A stretch of DNA of 64,000 bases from Incurvaria masculella. Taxonomy: Eukaryota; Arthropoda; Insecta; Lepidoptera; Incurvariidae. Both the position numbers and the translations under genes were made by a program. Numbering within the stretch: position 1 is the first letter of the stretch; the number at the start of each line of letters is the position of its first letter. The stretch spans positions 10,248,001 through 10,312,000 of the forward strand of contig OX335664.1 in NCBI GenBank assembly GCA_946894095.1, in the 5' to 3' direction. Below, piece after piece: positions 1 through 10,585 of this stretch. The notes beneath the pieces are model-generated. The model saw only the letters and a list, made by a program, of their open reading frames with translations. It ran no database searches and was not told where the DNA came from.

Positions 1-905
1 GTTAACTTGGGGTCTTACGCGAATTCGGAGATACGCGGTTATTCATTTTGATTGCCGCGGCATCGGCTCTCTCGCTCCGCCGTCTCAGTGTTCAGTTTGC
101 GACAGGTTCGTGAATTTGTTTTACGTGCGCAGTGCGTTCTACTTATTATCTCTAATTATGTCATCTAAAAGAACGAAAAATGAGTCATTTTAGCCTAACA
201 AGAAAAGAAAAACACGAAAGTATGAGCAAGACATTGAACAAACTAATTCGCTGGACCCAGTTGAATCGGTAAATCAAATGACAATTGTAAACTTAACCAT
301 AGACTTAAGGATGTTCCGACCCATACAATGTTTTTTTTACACAGAACGCAAAAAGTATTGCACTTTAAGGCACAAATTCGTCAAAAATATTAAATATAGC
401 CATAGTATTTGCAGCGAAAACATATTCACAATTTCAGGTTTAATGGTTTCGTTGTAATTGCCGATTAGAAGTTTTACACCGTTAGATGGCGCAGTTAAAT
501 AAAAATCGTATTTAAATAAATTGTAACAAAACCAATAATCCTGAAATTGTGAAATTGTTGAAATGACTATATTAAACTTTTATTATTAATTCGTGGCTTA
601 AAGTCCAATACTTTTTGCGTTATGTGTGCAAACAACTTTATATGGGTCGGAACAGCCTTAGCAGAAGGACTCAATTCAATTGAAAAGGGGTTACAAATTT
701 TAGAAAAAATAGATTCTAATGAAGAACGCGTTTCTACTGCAAAACGGGGAATAAACATTACTGGTATGCCACGAGGAAATTTTGTGTGAGAAGAAGAAAA
801 ACTTAACTCGTCAGGCAACATTGTTAGAATATATGAAACCTTCGACATCAAAATAACTTCGGTTCTTACACTTTATATTCTTCTAAATTATTGTTTTCTT
901 TAAAC
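1..905 (+). mobile_element. Pogo/Tigger-like DNA transposon remnant
   Basis: The left edge carries an AT-flanked block, GCGAATTCGGAGATACGC, of the kind I associate with Tigger/pogo termini. A short start (ATG at 158, MSSKRTKNES) then runs into a stop after 11 codons. Around 605-857 the plus strand reads like the C-terminal tail of a Tigger-type transposase (ILEKIDSNEERVSTAKRGI), with a stop at about 788. The DDE core between them is missing, so this is an internally deleted, inactive copy. The right terminus was not located, and the assignment rests on motif resemblance only. Confidence 0.45.
306..665. repeat. Imperfect inverted repeat inside the Tigger-like remnant
   Basis: The block at about 306-388 is an inverted copy of 585-665; both contain AATACTTTTTGCGTT and TATGGGTCGGAACA. 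An inner pair at 427-449 and 528-551 (CACAATTTCAGG / CCTGAAATTGTG) continues the symmetry toward a centre near 490. The right arm is transposase-like coding sequence, so the left arm is an inverted duplication of it. Confidence 0.6.
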
Positions 906-1018
906 TCTGGTCCCGATTAAACATACTTTACTTTTACATAATATGTTTTATAATGTTTATATGTGTTCGTATATACCTATGTTACTGCTGTTAATTCTCT
1001 CAAATAAAAAACAAATTT

Positions 1019-1290
1019 AACAAAAAAAAATAACCGACTTCAAAGGAAAAGCACTAAAAAGTAAAAAATTATTTCCATTTTTGTAGTTACGATTTCTGTT
1101 ATTTTTTGAGTCGGCGTCAGCCGGGCACACGCTGCGCCAATCAAGAGAAACTAACCTAACCTGACCTAACCTAACCTTGGCTGACACCGACTCAAAAAAT
1201 AACAGAAATCGTAACTACAAAAATGGAAATTATTTTTTACTTTTTAGTGCATTTCCTTTGAAGTTGGTTATTTTTTTTGTTAAATTTGTT
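1019..1290. mobile_element. Palindromic MITE with CCTAA-rich loop
   Basis: Arms of about 100 bp (roughly 1026-1126 and 1180-1282) are near-perfect reverse complements; each contains AACAGAAATCGTAACTAC or its complement. The unpaired centre (about 1150-1178) holds four CCTAA/CCTGA units in AACCTAACCTGACCTAACCT, resembling the insect telomere repeat. The tips share the ACCGACTTCAAAGG sequence also found in the neighbouring repeat. Confidence 0.65.
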
Positions 1291-1655
1291 TTTTTATTTG
1301 TTTATTTTTAGTGAATCTGAAGTATACTTACTAATTTGTAGACGTCCTTAACAGATAAAAAAAGAATCACCGAAATCGGTTGGCGTTATATTGAGTTATT
1401 CGTCCATTTGTCGCGCACATCTTAATACAAATTTAAGACTTTTATGATTTTCTCATGGATATCATTGTCAGAACTTAACCAAATTAAAATGGGACCACTT
1501 GAGAAGCACTAGCTATCATTTAAAAAAATAATCATCAAAATCGGTTCACCCAGGCAAAAGTTATGAGGTAACAAACATAAAAAAAAAAAAAAAAACAAAA
1601 AAAAAAACATACAGACGACTTGATAACCTCCTCCTTTTTTTGAAGTCGGTTAAAA
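1291..1655. repeat. Widespread lepidopteran interspersed repeat (AAGTCGGTTA end)
   Basis: Non-coding sequence with the phrases AAAATCGGTTCACCCAGG and AAAGTTATGAGGTAACA, an A-rich run, and the end CCTCCTCCTTTTTTTGAAG followed by TCGGTTA. I recall this ending as very common in lepidopteran genomes. Position 54125-54280 holds a related fragment (AAAAGGAGGAGGTTC). The class is uncertain. Confidence 0.5.
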
Positions 1656-1678
1656 ATTAAATAAATAAATTTGCTTAC

Positions 1679-1777
1679 CGAGACGAATCCCCCGTTTCTC
1701 CCACCTTTGGTGCCACCGACGGGCTCTTCTTTGCCTTTTTTGCCCGGGACGCGCCGCCAGGACGCGACGCACGTTCG
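1679..1777 (-). CDS. Candidate basic cassette exon, type II copy 1 (zinc-finger gene C)
   Basis: This 99-nt minus-strand segment is open and bounded by a plausible acceptor (TTGTCGTTTCGCAG|C) and a strong donor (TCTCG|GTAAGC). It begins with one nucleotide of a split codon and ends with two, so it is phase 2-2, matching the exon junctions of zinc-finger genes A-C. The encoded peptide is basic (SRAKKAKKSPSVAPKVGETG, then DSSR) and resembles a nuclear-localisation cluster. The segment at 10807-10896 encodes an alignable peptide with the same DSSR end and the same donor. I infer a downstream exon of gene C, 17 kb from its 5' coding exon. A second in-frame acceptor at 1801 would make it 123 nt. 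Transcription is not shown. Confidence 0.42.
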
Positions 1778-2046
1778 CTGCGAAACGACAATACATCAAC
1801 GCTGGTGATTGGCTTAGCAGTTTGTGTTGCCGTTCGAGGTTCCGGCCACTCTGGGGTCAATCCCCAGTGATGTTTCAGTTTTTCAGTCGTTTTAAATGAA
1901 GAAAACAATGAGAGGAATATACACATCGTAATTAAGTTATAGTGCGAGGGCCATCATGGAGCAATGTACATGTTTGAGCGGGCGCTACTCGTAGCGATTC
2001 AAAGCGCCGGTTGACGCCGACGCGTTGGAAGGAAACCCTACCTAAC

Positions 2047-2237
2047 CAGAGCCGGTAGTCCCATTTCTCACATAAACTGGCGTTTACGGATCTTCCAAGT
2101 TCCGTAAAAACGTCAAACTACTAGAGATTCTATGGTTTTACTTCTTCAAGCTGTCGACAAATTTACGGCAACGTTGCGTGAGCTGTCAAATCAAACTTGG
2201 ACTAGCAAATGTTAGTTCGCTTAACGCCCGCTGCGCG
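2047..2237 (+). mobile_element. Left half of TIR element split by the errantivirus
   Basis: It begins CAGAGCCGGTAGTCCCA and aligns along its length with the left part of the intact element at 25781-26136, including GGCGTTTACGGA and ACGGCAACGTTG. It stops exactly at the 5' LTR, and the final CGCG (2234-2237) is the target duplication. The rest resumes after the 3' LTR. Confidence 0.7.
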
Positions 2238-2512
2238 AGTTACGCTGCCAGTACTAACGATTCCCATACATTCTGCAGCGTCAACATCACGCCACCAATC
2301 ATTCGATCGGTGAAGCATGACCAAATAAGGCAATGTGTTGCGCCTTCCTGGGAAATGCATGGCTAGCACTTTATTAGCATAAATACCCTCAGCTCCTTAG
2401 AACCATCGATATTTTCTGATTGTCATTCACGCCGTGTCCACGTCTCTAATAAAGTATTTTAAATTAATCTTTGCTTTTTAAAAAGGCGTTCCCGTGACTC
2501 GTGAACTTAACT
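2238..2512 (+). repeat. 5' LTR of errantivirus
   Basis: 275 bp beginning AGTTACGCTG and ending GAACTTAACT, with the AGT..ACT ends usual for errantiviruses. A TATA-like GCATAAATA lies near 2378-2386 and a polyadenylation signal AATAAA at 2448-2453. I found no difference from the 3' LTR by eye. Confidence 0.95.
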
Positions 2513-2529
2513 GGCGCAGCCGGTAGGAT
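2512..2529 (+). promoter_or_regulatory. Primer-binding site (tRNA-Ser type)
   Basis: TGGCGCAGCCGGTAGGAT starts at the last base of the 5' LTR. It resembles the tRNA-Ser-complementary site of the 17.6/297/TED group rather than the tRNA-Lys site of gypsy. This is where reverse transcription would be primed. Confidence 0.8.
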
Positions 2530-3001
2530 TTTGCTACCTGGCGCGTTGTGGAACATAAGACTTTGATCCGTAACACGCTGGCGGTGTTTTAACATCTAAG
2601 TGCAACAGACCTACAAATAAATAAATAAATTAAGTTCAAACAGTTAAAGGACCTGTGAAAAGTGTTAGTGAAAGTGCTAGGCTACTTCTGGAGCAGAGGG
2701 GGAGTATCAGCAACAGCACAACCACAGCATCAGCAGCAGTCCAGGGTAGCAGTGCAGATAGTATTGCTGGACATCAGGCGGAGGACAACAATATCCACAT
2801 TCCTCTCGGTGGAGCATGGGAGTAACAGGGTCTTTGTGAGTAAAACTTTTCACTATCCCGCATACCTTCCTTTACAACTCCTCCTTGGAATAGTATATGT
2901 GTCTTGTGAGGTAAAATTCCTTGACAGGTCACCCCACCCTTGCATCGGGTTTATTTTTTTTCTCTCCCTTAAAATCATCTTGATAAAACCCTCAAGGAAA
3001 A
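2530..3001 (+). other. Errantivirus 5' leader
   Basis: About 470 nt between primer site and gag ATG. Short open frames cross it but show no recognisable domain. Candidate GT donors for a spliced env message lie here (for example near 2830-2840), but none can be assigned with certainty. Confidence 0.6.
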
Positions 3002-4102
3002 ATGGCTGAAGAAAATATTAGACTCGTTCCAGGAGAGATCGCCAAAATAATACCTACATTTGACGGTGATCAAACTCAACTAAATATTTTTATTAGTAAG
3101 TGCGAGTACATACTAAGCACTTTCGCAGGTGGTGCCCAACAAAACTTATATATCTACCACCTGCTTACGAGTAAATTGAAGGGACCGGCAGCGGCCCTCA
3201 TTGGAGAATCCGAAGAGTTCCTTAGCTGGGAACAGCTGAAAAACCTGTTAAAACAGCACTTTGGCGACCCTAGGAGTGAAGAGTGCCTCGCCTTAGAGCT
3301 GGAATCGCTAAAAATTTATTCAGGCGAAAGTTACAACGATTTTTGCAACCGCGTGCAAAAAACAAAAAATACATTAATTTGCAAGGTGAACCAAGAAATA
3401 ACAGAGGCCAACATGCGTCAGAGCAAACAATCAATTTATAACAACACGGCGCTAAACGTATTTCTATACAACCTCACCCCTGCCCTGGTTAGGCAAGTAA
3501 GGTTAGGATCACCGAAAACCCTTGAAGATGCCCTGCGCATAGTCTTAGAAGAGGTTAATTTCAAAAAAATATACGATGCAAAAAACAAACCTCAAACCGG
3601 TATAACGAAACCCCAGTTTGGAAATCGTCCCCAAACATCAGCGGGACCCTCGAATATTCTACCACGTTACCAAAACGGTGAAAATAAAAAATATTTTCCA
3701 CAACAAACAATGCGTACAAACAATATGCCTTCAAACTTTAGACAGGGTAGCAACCAATACCGCACTCATTCCCAACCCCCGAGAGCAATTGAAGGACAGA
3801 TGCGCAGTACACAATTCAGACATCAGCAAACAGGAGCACCGACGGACGCAACAATGCGATCTCTCCCACCACGGCAACCTTCCCGACAGTTCTACAGGCC
3901 AGCCCAGCAGGCTACCTCGCAGGAATTGTTTTACAACGAATCATGCGAAGAGTCAACCGAGTATGTGGAGGACCTAGAGGAAGCCGAGCCGCAGTTGGAA
4001 TGCGAGGAGGCGGAATTCTCAGACAATGCCTATCTCGAGGACTCATTGCTTGAAAATGTCGAGAATTTTCGAATAACAGCCTCACACAAGAGATTCACCT
4101 AA
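3002..4102 (+). CDS. gag: Errantivirus Gag
   Basis: An uninterrupted 366-residue ORF and the structural capsid/nucleocapsid precursor. The N-terminal two thirds fits the retrotransposon Gag capsid fold (IPTFDGDQTQLNIFI and LLKQHFGDPRSEEC motifs). The C-terminal part is rich in Gln, Arg, Asn and Pro, then acidic, and has no CCHC zinc knuckle, which is usual for errantivirus Gag. The start is the first ATG after the leader. Its end overlaps the open pol frame by 48 nt (4054-4101), with pol in the -1 frame, so pol would be made by -1 frameshifting. GAATTTT at 4063-4069 is a possible but non-canonical slip site. This is the only main ORF of the provirus without a visible break. Confidence 0.9.
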   Translation: MAEENIRLVPGEIAKIIPTFDGDQTQLNIFISKCEYILSTFAGGAQQNLYIYHLLTSKLKGPAAALIGESEEFLSWEQLKNLLKQHFGDPRSEECLALELESLKIYSGESYNDFCNRVQKTKNTLICKVNQEITEANMRQSKQSIYNNTALNVFLYNLTPALVRQVRLGSPKTLEDALRIVLEEVNFKKIYDAKNKPQTGITKPQFGNRPQTSAGPSNILPRYQNGENKKYFPQQTMRTNNMPSNFRQGSNQYRTHSQPPRAIEGQMRSTQFRHQQTGAPTDATMRSLPPRQPSRQFYRPAQQATSQELFYNESCEESTEYVEDLEEAEPQLECEEAEFSDNAYLEDSLLENVENFRITASHKRFT

Positions 4103-7100
4103 ATACCGACAAAAACCTTAGACTTCCCTACATACAACTGCCCGAAATTGCATCCAAATTTATGATTGACACAGGTAGCACACGATCCTTTATAAGCCCC
4201 AAAATTGCGAACAAGTACCTACAACAGTTTGTTTCACAGGAGCCATTCGATGTGGTCAGTACGCATGCAACAAGCCGACATAACCATGTTGTAAAAATTC
4301 CCTTGTTTAAAACATTTAAATCCCCCGACATCCACAAATTTTATGTATATAACGTAGATTCGCGCTACGACGGACTGATAGGCAGCGACCTTTTAAACCA
4401 ACTAGAAGCCAGTGTGGACATGAAATCTAGAACACTGTTTACAAAAAATACAAGCATTCCCATCACATACACCCCACCTGAGAAGGTAGATATCATCTTA
4501 CAACCTCGCACAGAGTGCCGAGTCAAGCTTCCTGTCTACATATTCAAGGGCGATGCATTGTTAGATTATAAACAGTTCACCGAAGGCGTGCGAATGCCTG
4601 CAGCTATAGTGAAATGTGAGAACGGTTATGCCCACACAGTCATTCAGAATACTCTCGATCAGCAAATGACACTCACAATCACGAAACCATTTCATGTCGA
4701 GCCTTTTGTAACAAAACCGAGTAATGTCAATTTTACGGATAGTTATGAAGAAAATCTAAAAATAGATAAAATTCAAAAGAGAAATTTGTGCAAACTAAGA
4801 CTAGACCATTGCAACAAAGAAGAGAAACACGAAATTTGGAAAATATGTAACGAATTTAAAGACATATTTTATTCGGAAGAATTACCCTTGACTTTTTCGA
4901 ACCAGGTGAAGCACAAAATTAGAACGACCAATGAAGACCCTATCTATAACAGGGCATACCGACAGCCCCCTGCACAGACAGAGGAAATAAAAAGACAAGT
5001 GGAGAAACTATTAAAAGATGATGTAATCAAAGAATCAAATTCACCTTGGAGTGCCCCTGTCCATCTAGTGCCCAAGAAAATTGATGCAACTGGCAAACAA
5101 AAATGGAGGATGGTAGTTGATTATCGACGGTTCAACGAAATAACCATAGATGACAAGTACCCCTTACCTAACATCAATGACCTCTTCGATAAATTGGGAA
5201 GAAGTACTTACTTTTCTACACTAGACCTGGCTAGCGGATACCATCAGTTAGAAGTCGCACCAGAAGACCGTTCAAAAACTGCCTTTAGCACTCAGTTTGG
5301 CCACTATGAGTTTAACCGTATGCCCTTTGGCCTAAAAACCGCCCCTGCCACCTTTCAGCGTGCCATGGACAATATACTGCGAGGACTGCAAGGCTTGCAC
5401 TGCCTTGTTTACCTCGACGACATAATCATTTTCTCATCTAGCCTTCAAGAACACACTGACAAGCTGAGAAAAATATTCCAACGTTTGAGGGAAACAAACA
5501 TGAAAGTACAGCTTGACAAATCGGAATTCTTACGAAAGGAGGTATTATATTTAGGCCACACCATAACTAAGGATGGACTTAAACCAAATGAGGACAAAAT
5601 TGCAGCTGTAATGAAATACCCCATCCCAACAACAAGGACAGAGATAAAAAGCTTCCTTGGATTGGTGGGCTATTACAGAAAGTTCATACCTGACTTTGCA
5701 AAAATAACTCGACCCCTAACTGCATGTTTGAAGAAAAACAAAAAAATAATAGTGGATGATTCATATATAAAATCATTCGAAAAGTGTAAAGAACTCTTGA
5801 CCAACGCACCACTCCTACAATACCCTAACTTCGAAAAGCCGTACATATTAGCCACGAACGCGAGTAATCAAGCCATCGGCAGCGTACTGTCTCAGGGGCC
5901 CGTGGGAAACGACAAACCAGTCGCTTATGCCAGCAGAACGCTCAGTGATACGGAAACGAGGTATAGTACCATAGAAAAAGAACTACTCGCCGTCATCTGG
6001 GCTGTAAAATATTTCAGACCTTACTTATACGGCCGAAAATTTACTATACTAACAGATCACAGACCATTGGCATGGCTGTATGGACTTAAGGAACCTAATA
6101 GCAAACTTACAAGATGGAGACTAAGACTACAAGAATTCGATTTTGATATCATTTACAAAAAGGGAAAACTTAATACCAACGCAGACGCCCTTTCTAGAAT
6201 AAAGATTAACGCACTGAGCGACGATACTTCATCCATGCAAGTAAACCTCGACGAGGAAGATATAAACCAACAAGACGATATGCAAGAAGTAATTGAGCAA
6301 CATTTGAGAGCGCAAATGCAGGAAGCAGTTGAGGAAATGAAAACCGAGAAAGATAATAATTGTGAAGACGAAAAAGAATCAGTTATCCCAATCATAGACA
6401 TTTCTGACTCTAATAGTGATGTTACTGCCCATTCCGTAACTAACAGAGAGCATGAAGCAATACCAATTCTTCATGAAGCAGTCGACACTAAAGCAAACCA
6501 AATACTAGTTTATACATGGTTTAAAAATAAACTTGCAGTAAAAGACCGGTCAGAAGAAAAAAATAAAATACTAGAAGTCCACCTCCCAATAAAGAATGAT
6601 GAATTAGTAAAACAATTTCTAAAAGAATACGTAGACTATAAAAAGAAGTACCACATTTATTTCGAAAACGAAGAACTAAGGAAAAGTTTCAACAGAGTTA
6701 TAACCACTTTATTCAAAAAAGGTAAACAAAATATGATAGAATGTACAGAGCGAGTCGTACACCTCACAGACGAATCAGACCAAAGAGATATCGTAATAAA
6801 AAACCATGAAGGCAAAACGTGCCATAGAGGGATAACAGAAACATTGACAAGAATCAAAAGACATTACTATTGGAATAAAATGAAGGAAACAGTTTCGGCA
6901 ATCATAAATGCATGCGAACCTTGCAGAAAAATGAAATATGACCGAAAACCAATAAAACCCTCTCTACAACTAACCCAAACTCAGAACGCACCCTTTTAGG
7001 AAATCTTTATAGACCTCTTCTCAATAGAATCAAAATATTTTCTTACAGCCGTCGACGCATTTAGTAAACTAGGCCAAGCAATAGAAATTTCAAACCGTAG

Positions 7101-7851
7101 TACTCCTGAAGTGGTAAGAGCGCTAATAAAATACTTTTCACTATATGGTACGCCTAGTAAAATCAGCAGCGATGCCGGCAGTGAATTTAATAATGAATTA
7201 CTAAAAGAACTCATGCTACTATATAAAATCGATGCCCATATAAGCACCCCTAACAACCCTAATTCGACAGCAATTGTGTAACGGTTTCACTCAACCATAA
7301 CAGAAATTTATAGACTAGTAAAAAATGAACAAAAAGAAATGGACGTACCATCAATCATGACATATGCAATCATGGCATATAACAATACCATACATAGTGC
7401 TACGCACTTGACTCCATTCGAAATAGTTTTTGGCCATACAGATACAGGAAATATATTCGATATAGACAGAGAAAAAACACTATTGCAAAAACTGTTACAA
7501 GACCATCGGAAGAGACTATCCATTATATACGAATCTGTAAGCGAAAAACTAATAAATGACAAGGAAAGGGTTCATGAGAAAAGAGCTGGTGAAAACCCAC
7601 CAGACCTTCAGGAAAAAGACACAATTTACTTTAAAAACTCGAGAAACAGAAAAGGAAAAGAAAAACCTCGATATGAAAAAGCCGAAGTCAACGGACCACC
7701 TAATAGAAATGTTGTGCCTGTAAGTCTTGGCGGAAGGAAATCCAAAGTTCATATTAAAAATGTGAAACGCCCCCCGCAGGTCGTGGATGGTGATGCTGGC
7801 CCTAGCACAAGCGGAATCAGGAGAGTCCATGCTACTAAAAAGGTTGGATAA
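4054..7851 (+). pseudogene. pol: Errantivirus Pol (protease, RT, RNase H, integrase), broken
   Basis: Read in the -1 frame relative to gag. The protease active site DTGS is at 4168-4179. RT follows with VDYRRFNE, LPNI and the catalytic YLDD at 5410-5421. In RNase H the first catalytic Asp position is Asn (AAC, 5857-5859), while the later Glu and Asp motifs are present. The integrase has an HHCC-type zinc region (about 6800-6945), catalytic Asp at 7054-7056 and Asp at 7171-7173. In-frame stops occur at 6997-6999 (TAG), just before the integrase core, and at 7279-7281 (TAA). The second falls exactly 35 residues after the second Asp, where the D,D35E glutamate is expected. The frame then stays open to 7851. 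The enzyme is therefore inactive in at least two activities. Confidence 0.92.
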
Positions 7852-8143
7852 GAACCCAGGTATCTTACCCCTACGACTAGGTCATGCGAAAATACAGCAT
7901 GATGAATGGAAAATTGTTAAGACTTTAGATTTAAATGAACTAACTTTAGACTTAGAAAATAACCTAATGAAGTATGACAGATTAGATGAGTTAATTTTAG
8001 GAAAAGAAGAATGCTACCGAGAATTCGTAGGACATAAAAATCAAGTAGATTATATGAAACAAATAGCAATAGACATTAAATCAACTATCACCAACCAGCC
8101 GTTCAAAGAGAGGCCTCCTCAACCCTATTGGTTCTATGATTAA
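7787..8143 (+). pseudogene. env: Errantivirus Env-like protein, upstream (surface) part, frameshifted
   Basis: A 118-residue ORF starting at an ATG inside the end of pol, seven bases after an AG that follows a CCCCCGC tract (7780), a likely acceptor for the spliced env message. The N-terminus (MVMLALAQA) is short and hydrophobic. The frame ends at TAA 8141-8143, overlapping the next ORF in another frame. The surface domain is much shorter than the family's usual length, so the gene is disrupted by at least one frameshift near 8090-8110. Confidence 0.75.
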
Positions 8144-9389
8144 ATTATTAACAGGAAATTTGGATCACAAAGACGCTGAACATTATGACACAATTATCCA
8201 TCAGGCACAGTCCAAGCTGAACAGACAAGGAACCAAAATCACTCTAATCTCCAAAATAATAGAAAACGAAGTAAATATTAGCAAAACAATAGATCAAAAT
8301 ATAGCTAGTCTAGATAACCGATTAACACGTATCGAAACTATAATCAAAGAAAACGATACAACTCGAATGCGAAGTTTCTTTTATATCAATATACTTTCTA
8401 TGTATAATCAATTTATGAGTAATTTTAGAACAATTCAAATCAAAATCGATGAAATCGAAACAGCAATTGCGTTCAGCAAATTAAATATATTGCATCAGTC
8501 CATTATAAACTCGACTGATTTGCTCAACATTCTAACTACAATAGAGAAAACTGATGTGTTAACTTACGCAGCTAGCAAAAGTAATCTTATTAAGATAGAA
8601 CAAAGTATTAAAGTTAAAGCCTATGCAAAAGCCAAGCAACTTGTATTTATTTTGGAAGTACCCCTATTAGAAAAAGACACATATACTTATTACAAGGTTA
8701 TCCCTATTCCAATGTACAAACCAGAAACCCATGAAACCCATATCATTCTTCCAAAATATCCTTACCTTCTAGTGAATGGAATGAAATACAAGACTATTGT
8801 GAAACCATGTGAGACCCTAGAGGAAGAACATCATCTATGCAGACCAAACGACGAGACACCCTATGCAGAATCTACATGCATCACCCAACTTATGCAATAT
8901 CACAATAATTATTCTTCCTGTGAACTACACCGAGTCGAAATCGAGGAGGTGAAGATTCACAAACTACCACTAAGACAATGGTTGGTATACACACGAAACG
9001 AAGTAGTTACTACAGAAGTATGCAACGAAGAATCATCGAACCAACTCATCCAAGGCACCTACATCCTGACAGACATTGGAGCCTGTGAAATATCCATTGG
9101 GAACATCCATATAAAACCAGAACGGATCACCTACACCAGAAATCCCTCAAGAATTCCAATCATCCCACTGGCACTACAATCATCAGGACCACAACTCAAA
9201 TTGGCGGAAACGAAACCCATCAAGCTTACAGGAGTCAACATGGACAACATAGAGTTCCTGATGCACACTCTTCAAGAAAATGATGGACCAATTGAAACAA
9301 ATGTCTTAAAAGTTAATTCAATAAGTTTAGGAACAGTGATCCTATATGTGGCTATTACCTTAACATTAATAGTTTTTTCACTAGTATAA
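8136..9389 (+). pseudogene. env: Errantivirus Env-like protein, downstream (transmembrane) part
   Basis: A 417-residue ORF matching the fusion/transmembrane part of insect errantivirus Env, related to the baculovirus F protein family. In its own frame, upstream of the first ATG, an RSKR cleavage motif is encoded at 8100-8111, followed by a Gly-rich hydrophobic stretch, so the true frame continues 5' of 8136. Cys-rich ectodomain segments follow (CETLEEEHHLC, CNEESS). The C-terminus has a membrane helix (TVILYVAITLTLIVFSLV) and a very short tail. Because the upstream half is in another frame, no full-length Env can be made from this copy. Confidence 0.85.
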
Positions 9390-9461
9390 TTTAGAAATAT
9401 AATATTTGTAAAGAAAAATTATTCGAGTGAAGAAAAACCACCCTCGGATAATTTTCCTCTT

Positions 9462-9472
9462 AAGGAGGGAGG
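9462..9472 (+). promoter_or_regulatory. Polypurine tract
   Basis: AAGGAGGGAGG directly abuts the 3' LTR. This is the expected plus-strand priming site. Confidence 0.85.
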
Positions 9473-9747
9473 AGTTACGCTGCCAGTACTAACGATTCCC
9501 ATACATTCTGCAGCGTCAACATCACGCCACCAATCATTCGATCGGTGAAGCATGACCAAATAAGGCAATGTGTTGCGCCTTCCTGGGAAATGCATGGCTA
9601 GCACTTTATTAGCATAAATACCCTCAGCTCCTTAGAACCATCGATATTTTCTGATTGTCATTCACGCCGTGTCCACGTCTCTAATAAAGTATTTTAAATT
9701 AATCTTTGCTTTTTAAAAAGGCGTTCCCGTGACTCGTGAACTTAACT
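9473..9747 (+). repeat. 3' LTR of errantivirus
   Basis: 275 bp, apparently identical to 2238-2512. It is followed by CGCG (9748-9751), the second copy of the target duplication. Confidence 0.95.
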
Positions 9748-9836
9748 CGCGCGCTCTTCCCTTTCTCCATACATCAAAACGCCAGTAGATCGGTTTGCCG
9801 TAAACGCCAATTTAGGTGACAGCTGGGACCACGGGC
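9748..9836 (+). mobile_element. Right half of TIR element split by the errantivirus
   Basis: It resumes the element begun at 2047 and ends with CCGTAAACGCC and GGTGACAGCTGGGACCACGG. This matches the right terminal inverted repeat of the intact copy at 25781-26136. Confidence 0.7.
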
Positions 9837-10042
9837 GGTACCAGTTGGTTTCGCAAGACTTACAACACTCGTTGGTGCTGGCTGGTCCCGCTGCTGTGGC
9901 ACCAATAGCCAATACTCCACGAACACTACACTGACGCCTACACGGCCGGCACTGCCGAGGTGAGAAGCTATGCGTGGTACAACTTATACCGGCGGTTCCC
10001 CAAAAGCACTCACAACTCACGCATAACCTTCTCTCCGCAAGG
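9837..10042 (-). other. Unassigned Cys-rich minus-strand open frame
   Basis: The minus strand is open from the 3' LTR edge to about 10020 and encodes a Cys-rich stretch (QCRPCRRQCSVRG, then NECCKSCETNW). It has about nine Cys in roughly 62 residues. No family is recognised and no convincing splice borders were found. Confidence 0.25.
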
Positions 10043-10429
10043 CGGCTAGTAGCCTAGTGGCGCGGGGACTGGCCTAGCGCACCAGAGGTCTGGGTTCAAT
10101 TCCTCACCCCGACATGCACCGCTTTCTTTCTCTTTCTGAGTTCGATAAGTGCATTTCGTCACAAATGCGAGTTGCTCCATAGTTCGGAATCCATGTAAAA
10201 CTGTAGGTCTGTAGTACTAGGTGGTAGGGCTTAAGCCCGCCCGGGTTGGTACCATCGCATTGGATGAAAAGATTTTCGAAGCGGCAATGAAAATTTTGAT
10301 TCCATCCAGTTCAATGTAGTCGTGTTCATAAAAAGGGAAGGTCCTGGCATGTATTGTATTGGGCTAATATCATAACGGTAGTTGTGTGGTATTAGTCACC
10401 CATGTCAGGTCGCATTAAAAAAAACCTAA
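10043..10429 (+). mobile_element. tRNA-headed SINE (SINE-T) copy
   Basis: The head has an A box (TAGCCTAGTGGCGCGGGG) and a B box (GGGTTCAATTCC). The body runs through CCGGGTTGGTACCATCGCAT and CAGTTCAATGTAG, and the tail is GTCAGGTCGCAT plus an A run. About a dozen copies and fragments lie in the window. This copy lacks part of the CCTGGCATGGCACC block. Confidence 0.8.
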
Positions 10430-10585
10430 CAGTATCCGCATCCGCATCTCGCTAGCACCAGAAATGCAACTCGATTTGTCACAGCACTGACAGAACCAGG
10501 CTGATGAAAACTCTGATGTTTTCGTCAATATGTCAACCGTTGTGAGCTAACAGTTATTCTTAGGCCATTTCTCGAACGGGGACGC

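Larger units (their letters stand above)
2238..9747 (+). mobile_element. Errantivirus (gypsy/TED-type endogenous retrovirus), complete provirus, defective
   Basis: A 7,510-bp Ty3/gypsy-class provirus with two 275-bp LTRs, a tRNA-Ser-type primer site, gag, pol (protease, RT, RNase H, integrase), an env-like gene and a polypurine tract. It is flanked by a 4-bp CGCG duplication (2234-2237 and 9748-9751). The LTR copies look identical base for base, which indicates recent insertion. Even so, pol has two in-frame stops and a changed RNase H catalytic residue, and env has a frameshift, so this copy cannot supply its own proteins. Organisation matches insect errantiviruses such as gypsy, 17.6, 297 and TED. 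It sits inside an older TIR element. Confidence 0.95.

Noticed and set aside
567..851. 94-residue minus-strand ORF
   Set aside because: The plus strand over the same bases reads like a Tigger transposase tail; the minus frame is its shadow.
2662..3009. ORF in the errantivirus leader
   Set aside because: No domain; it overlaps the gag start and lies where the untranslated leader is expected.
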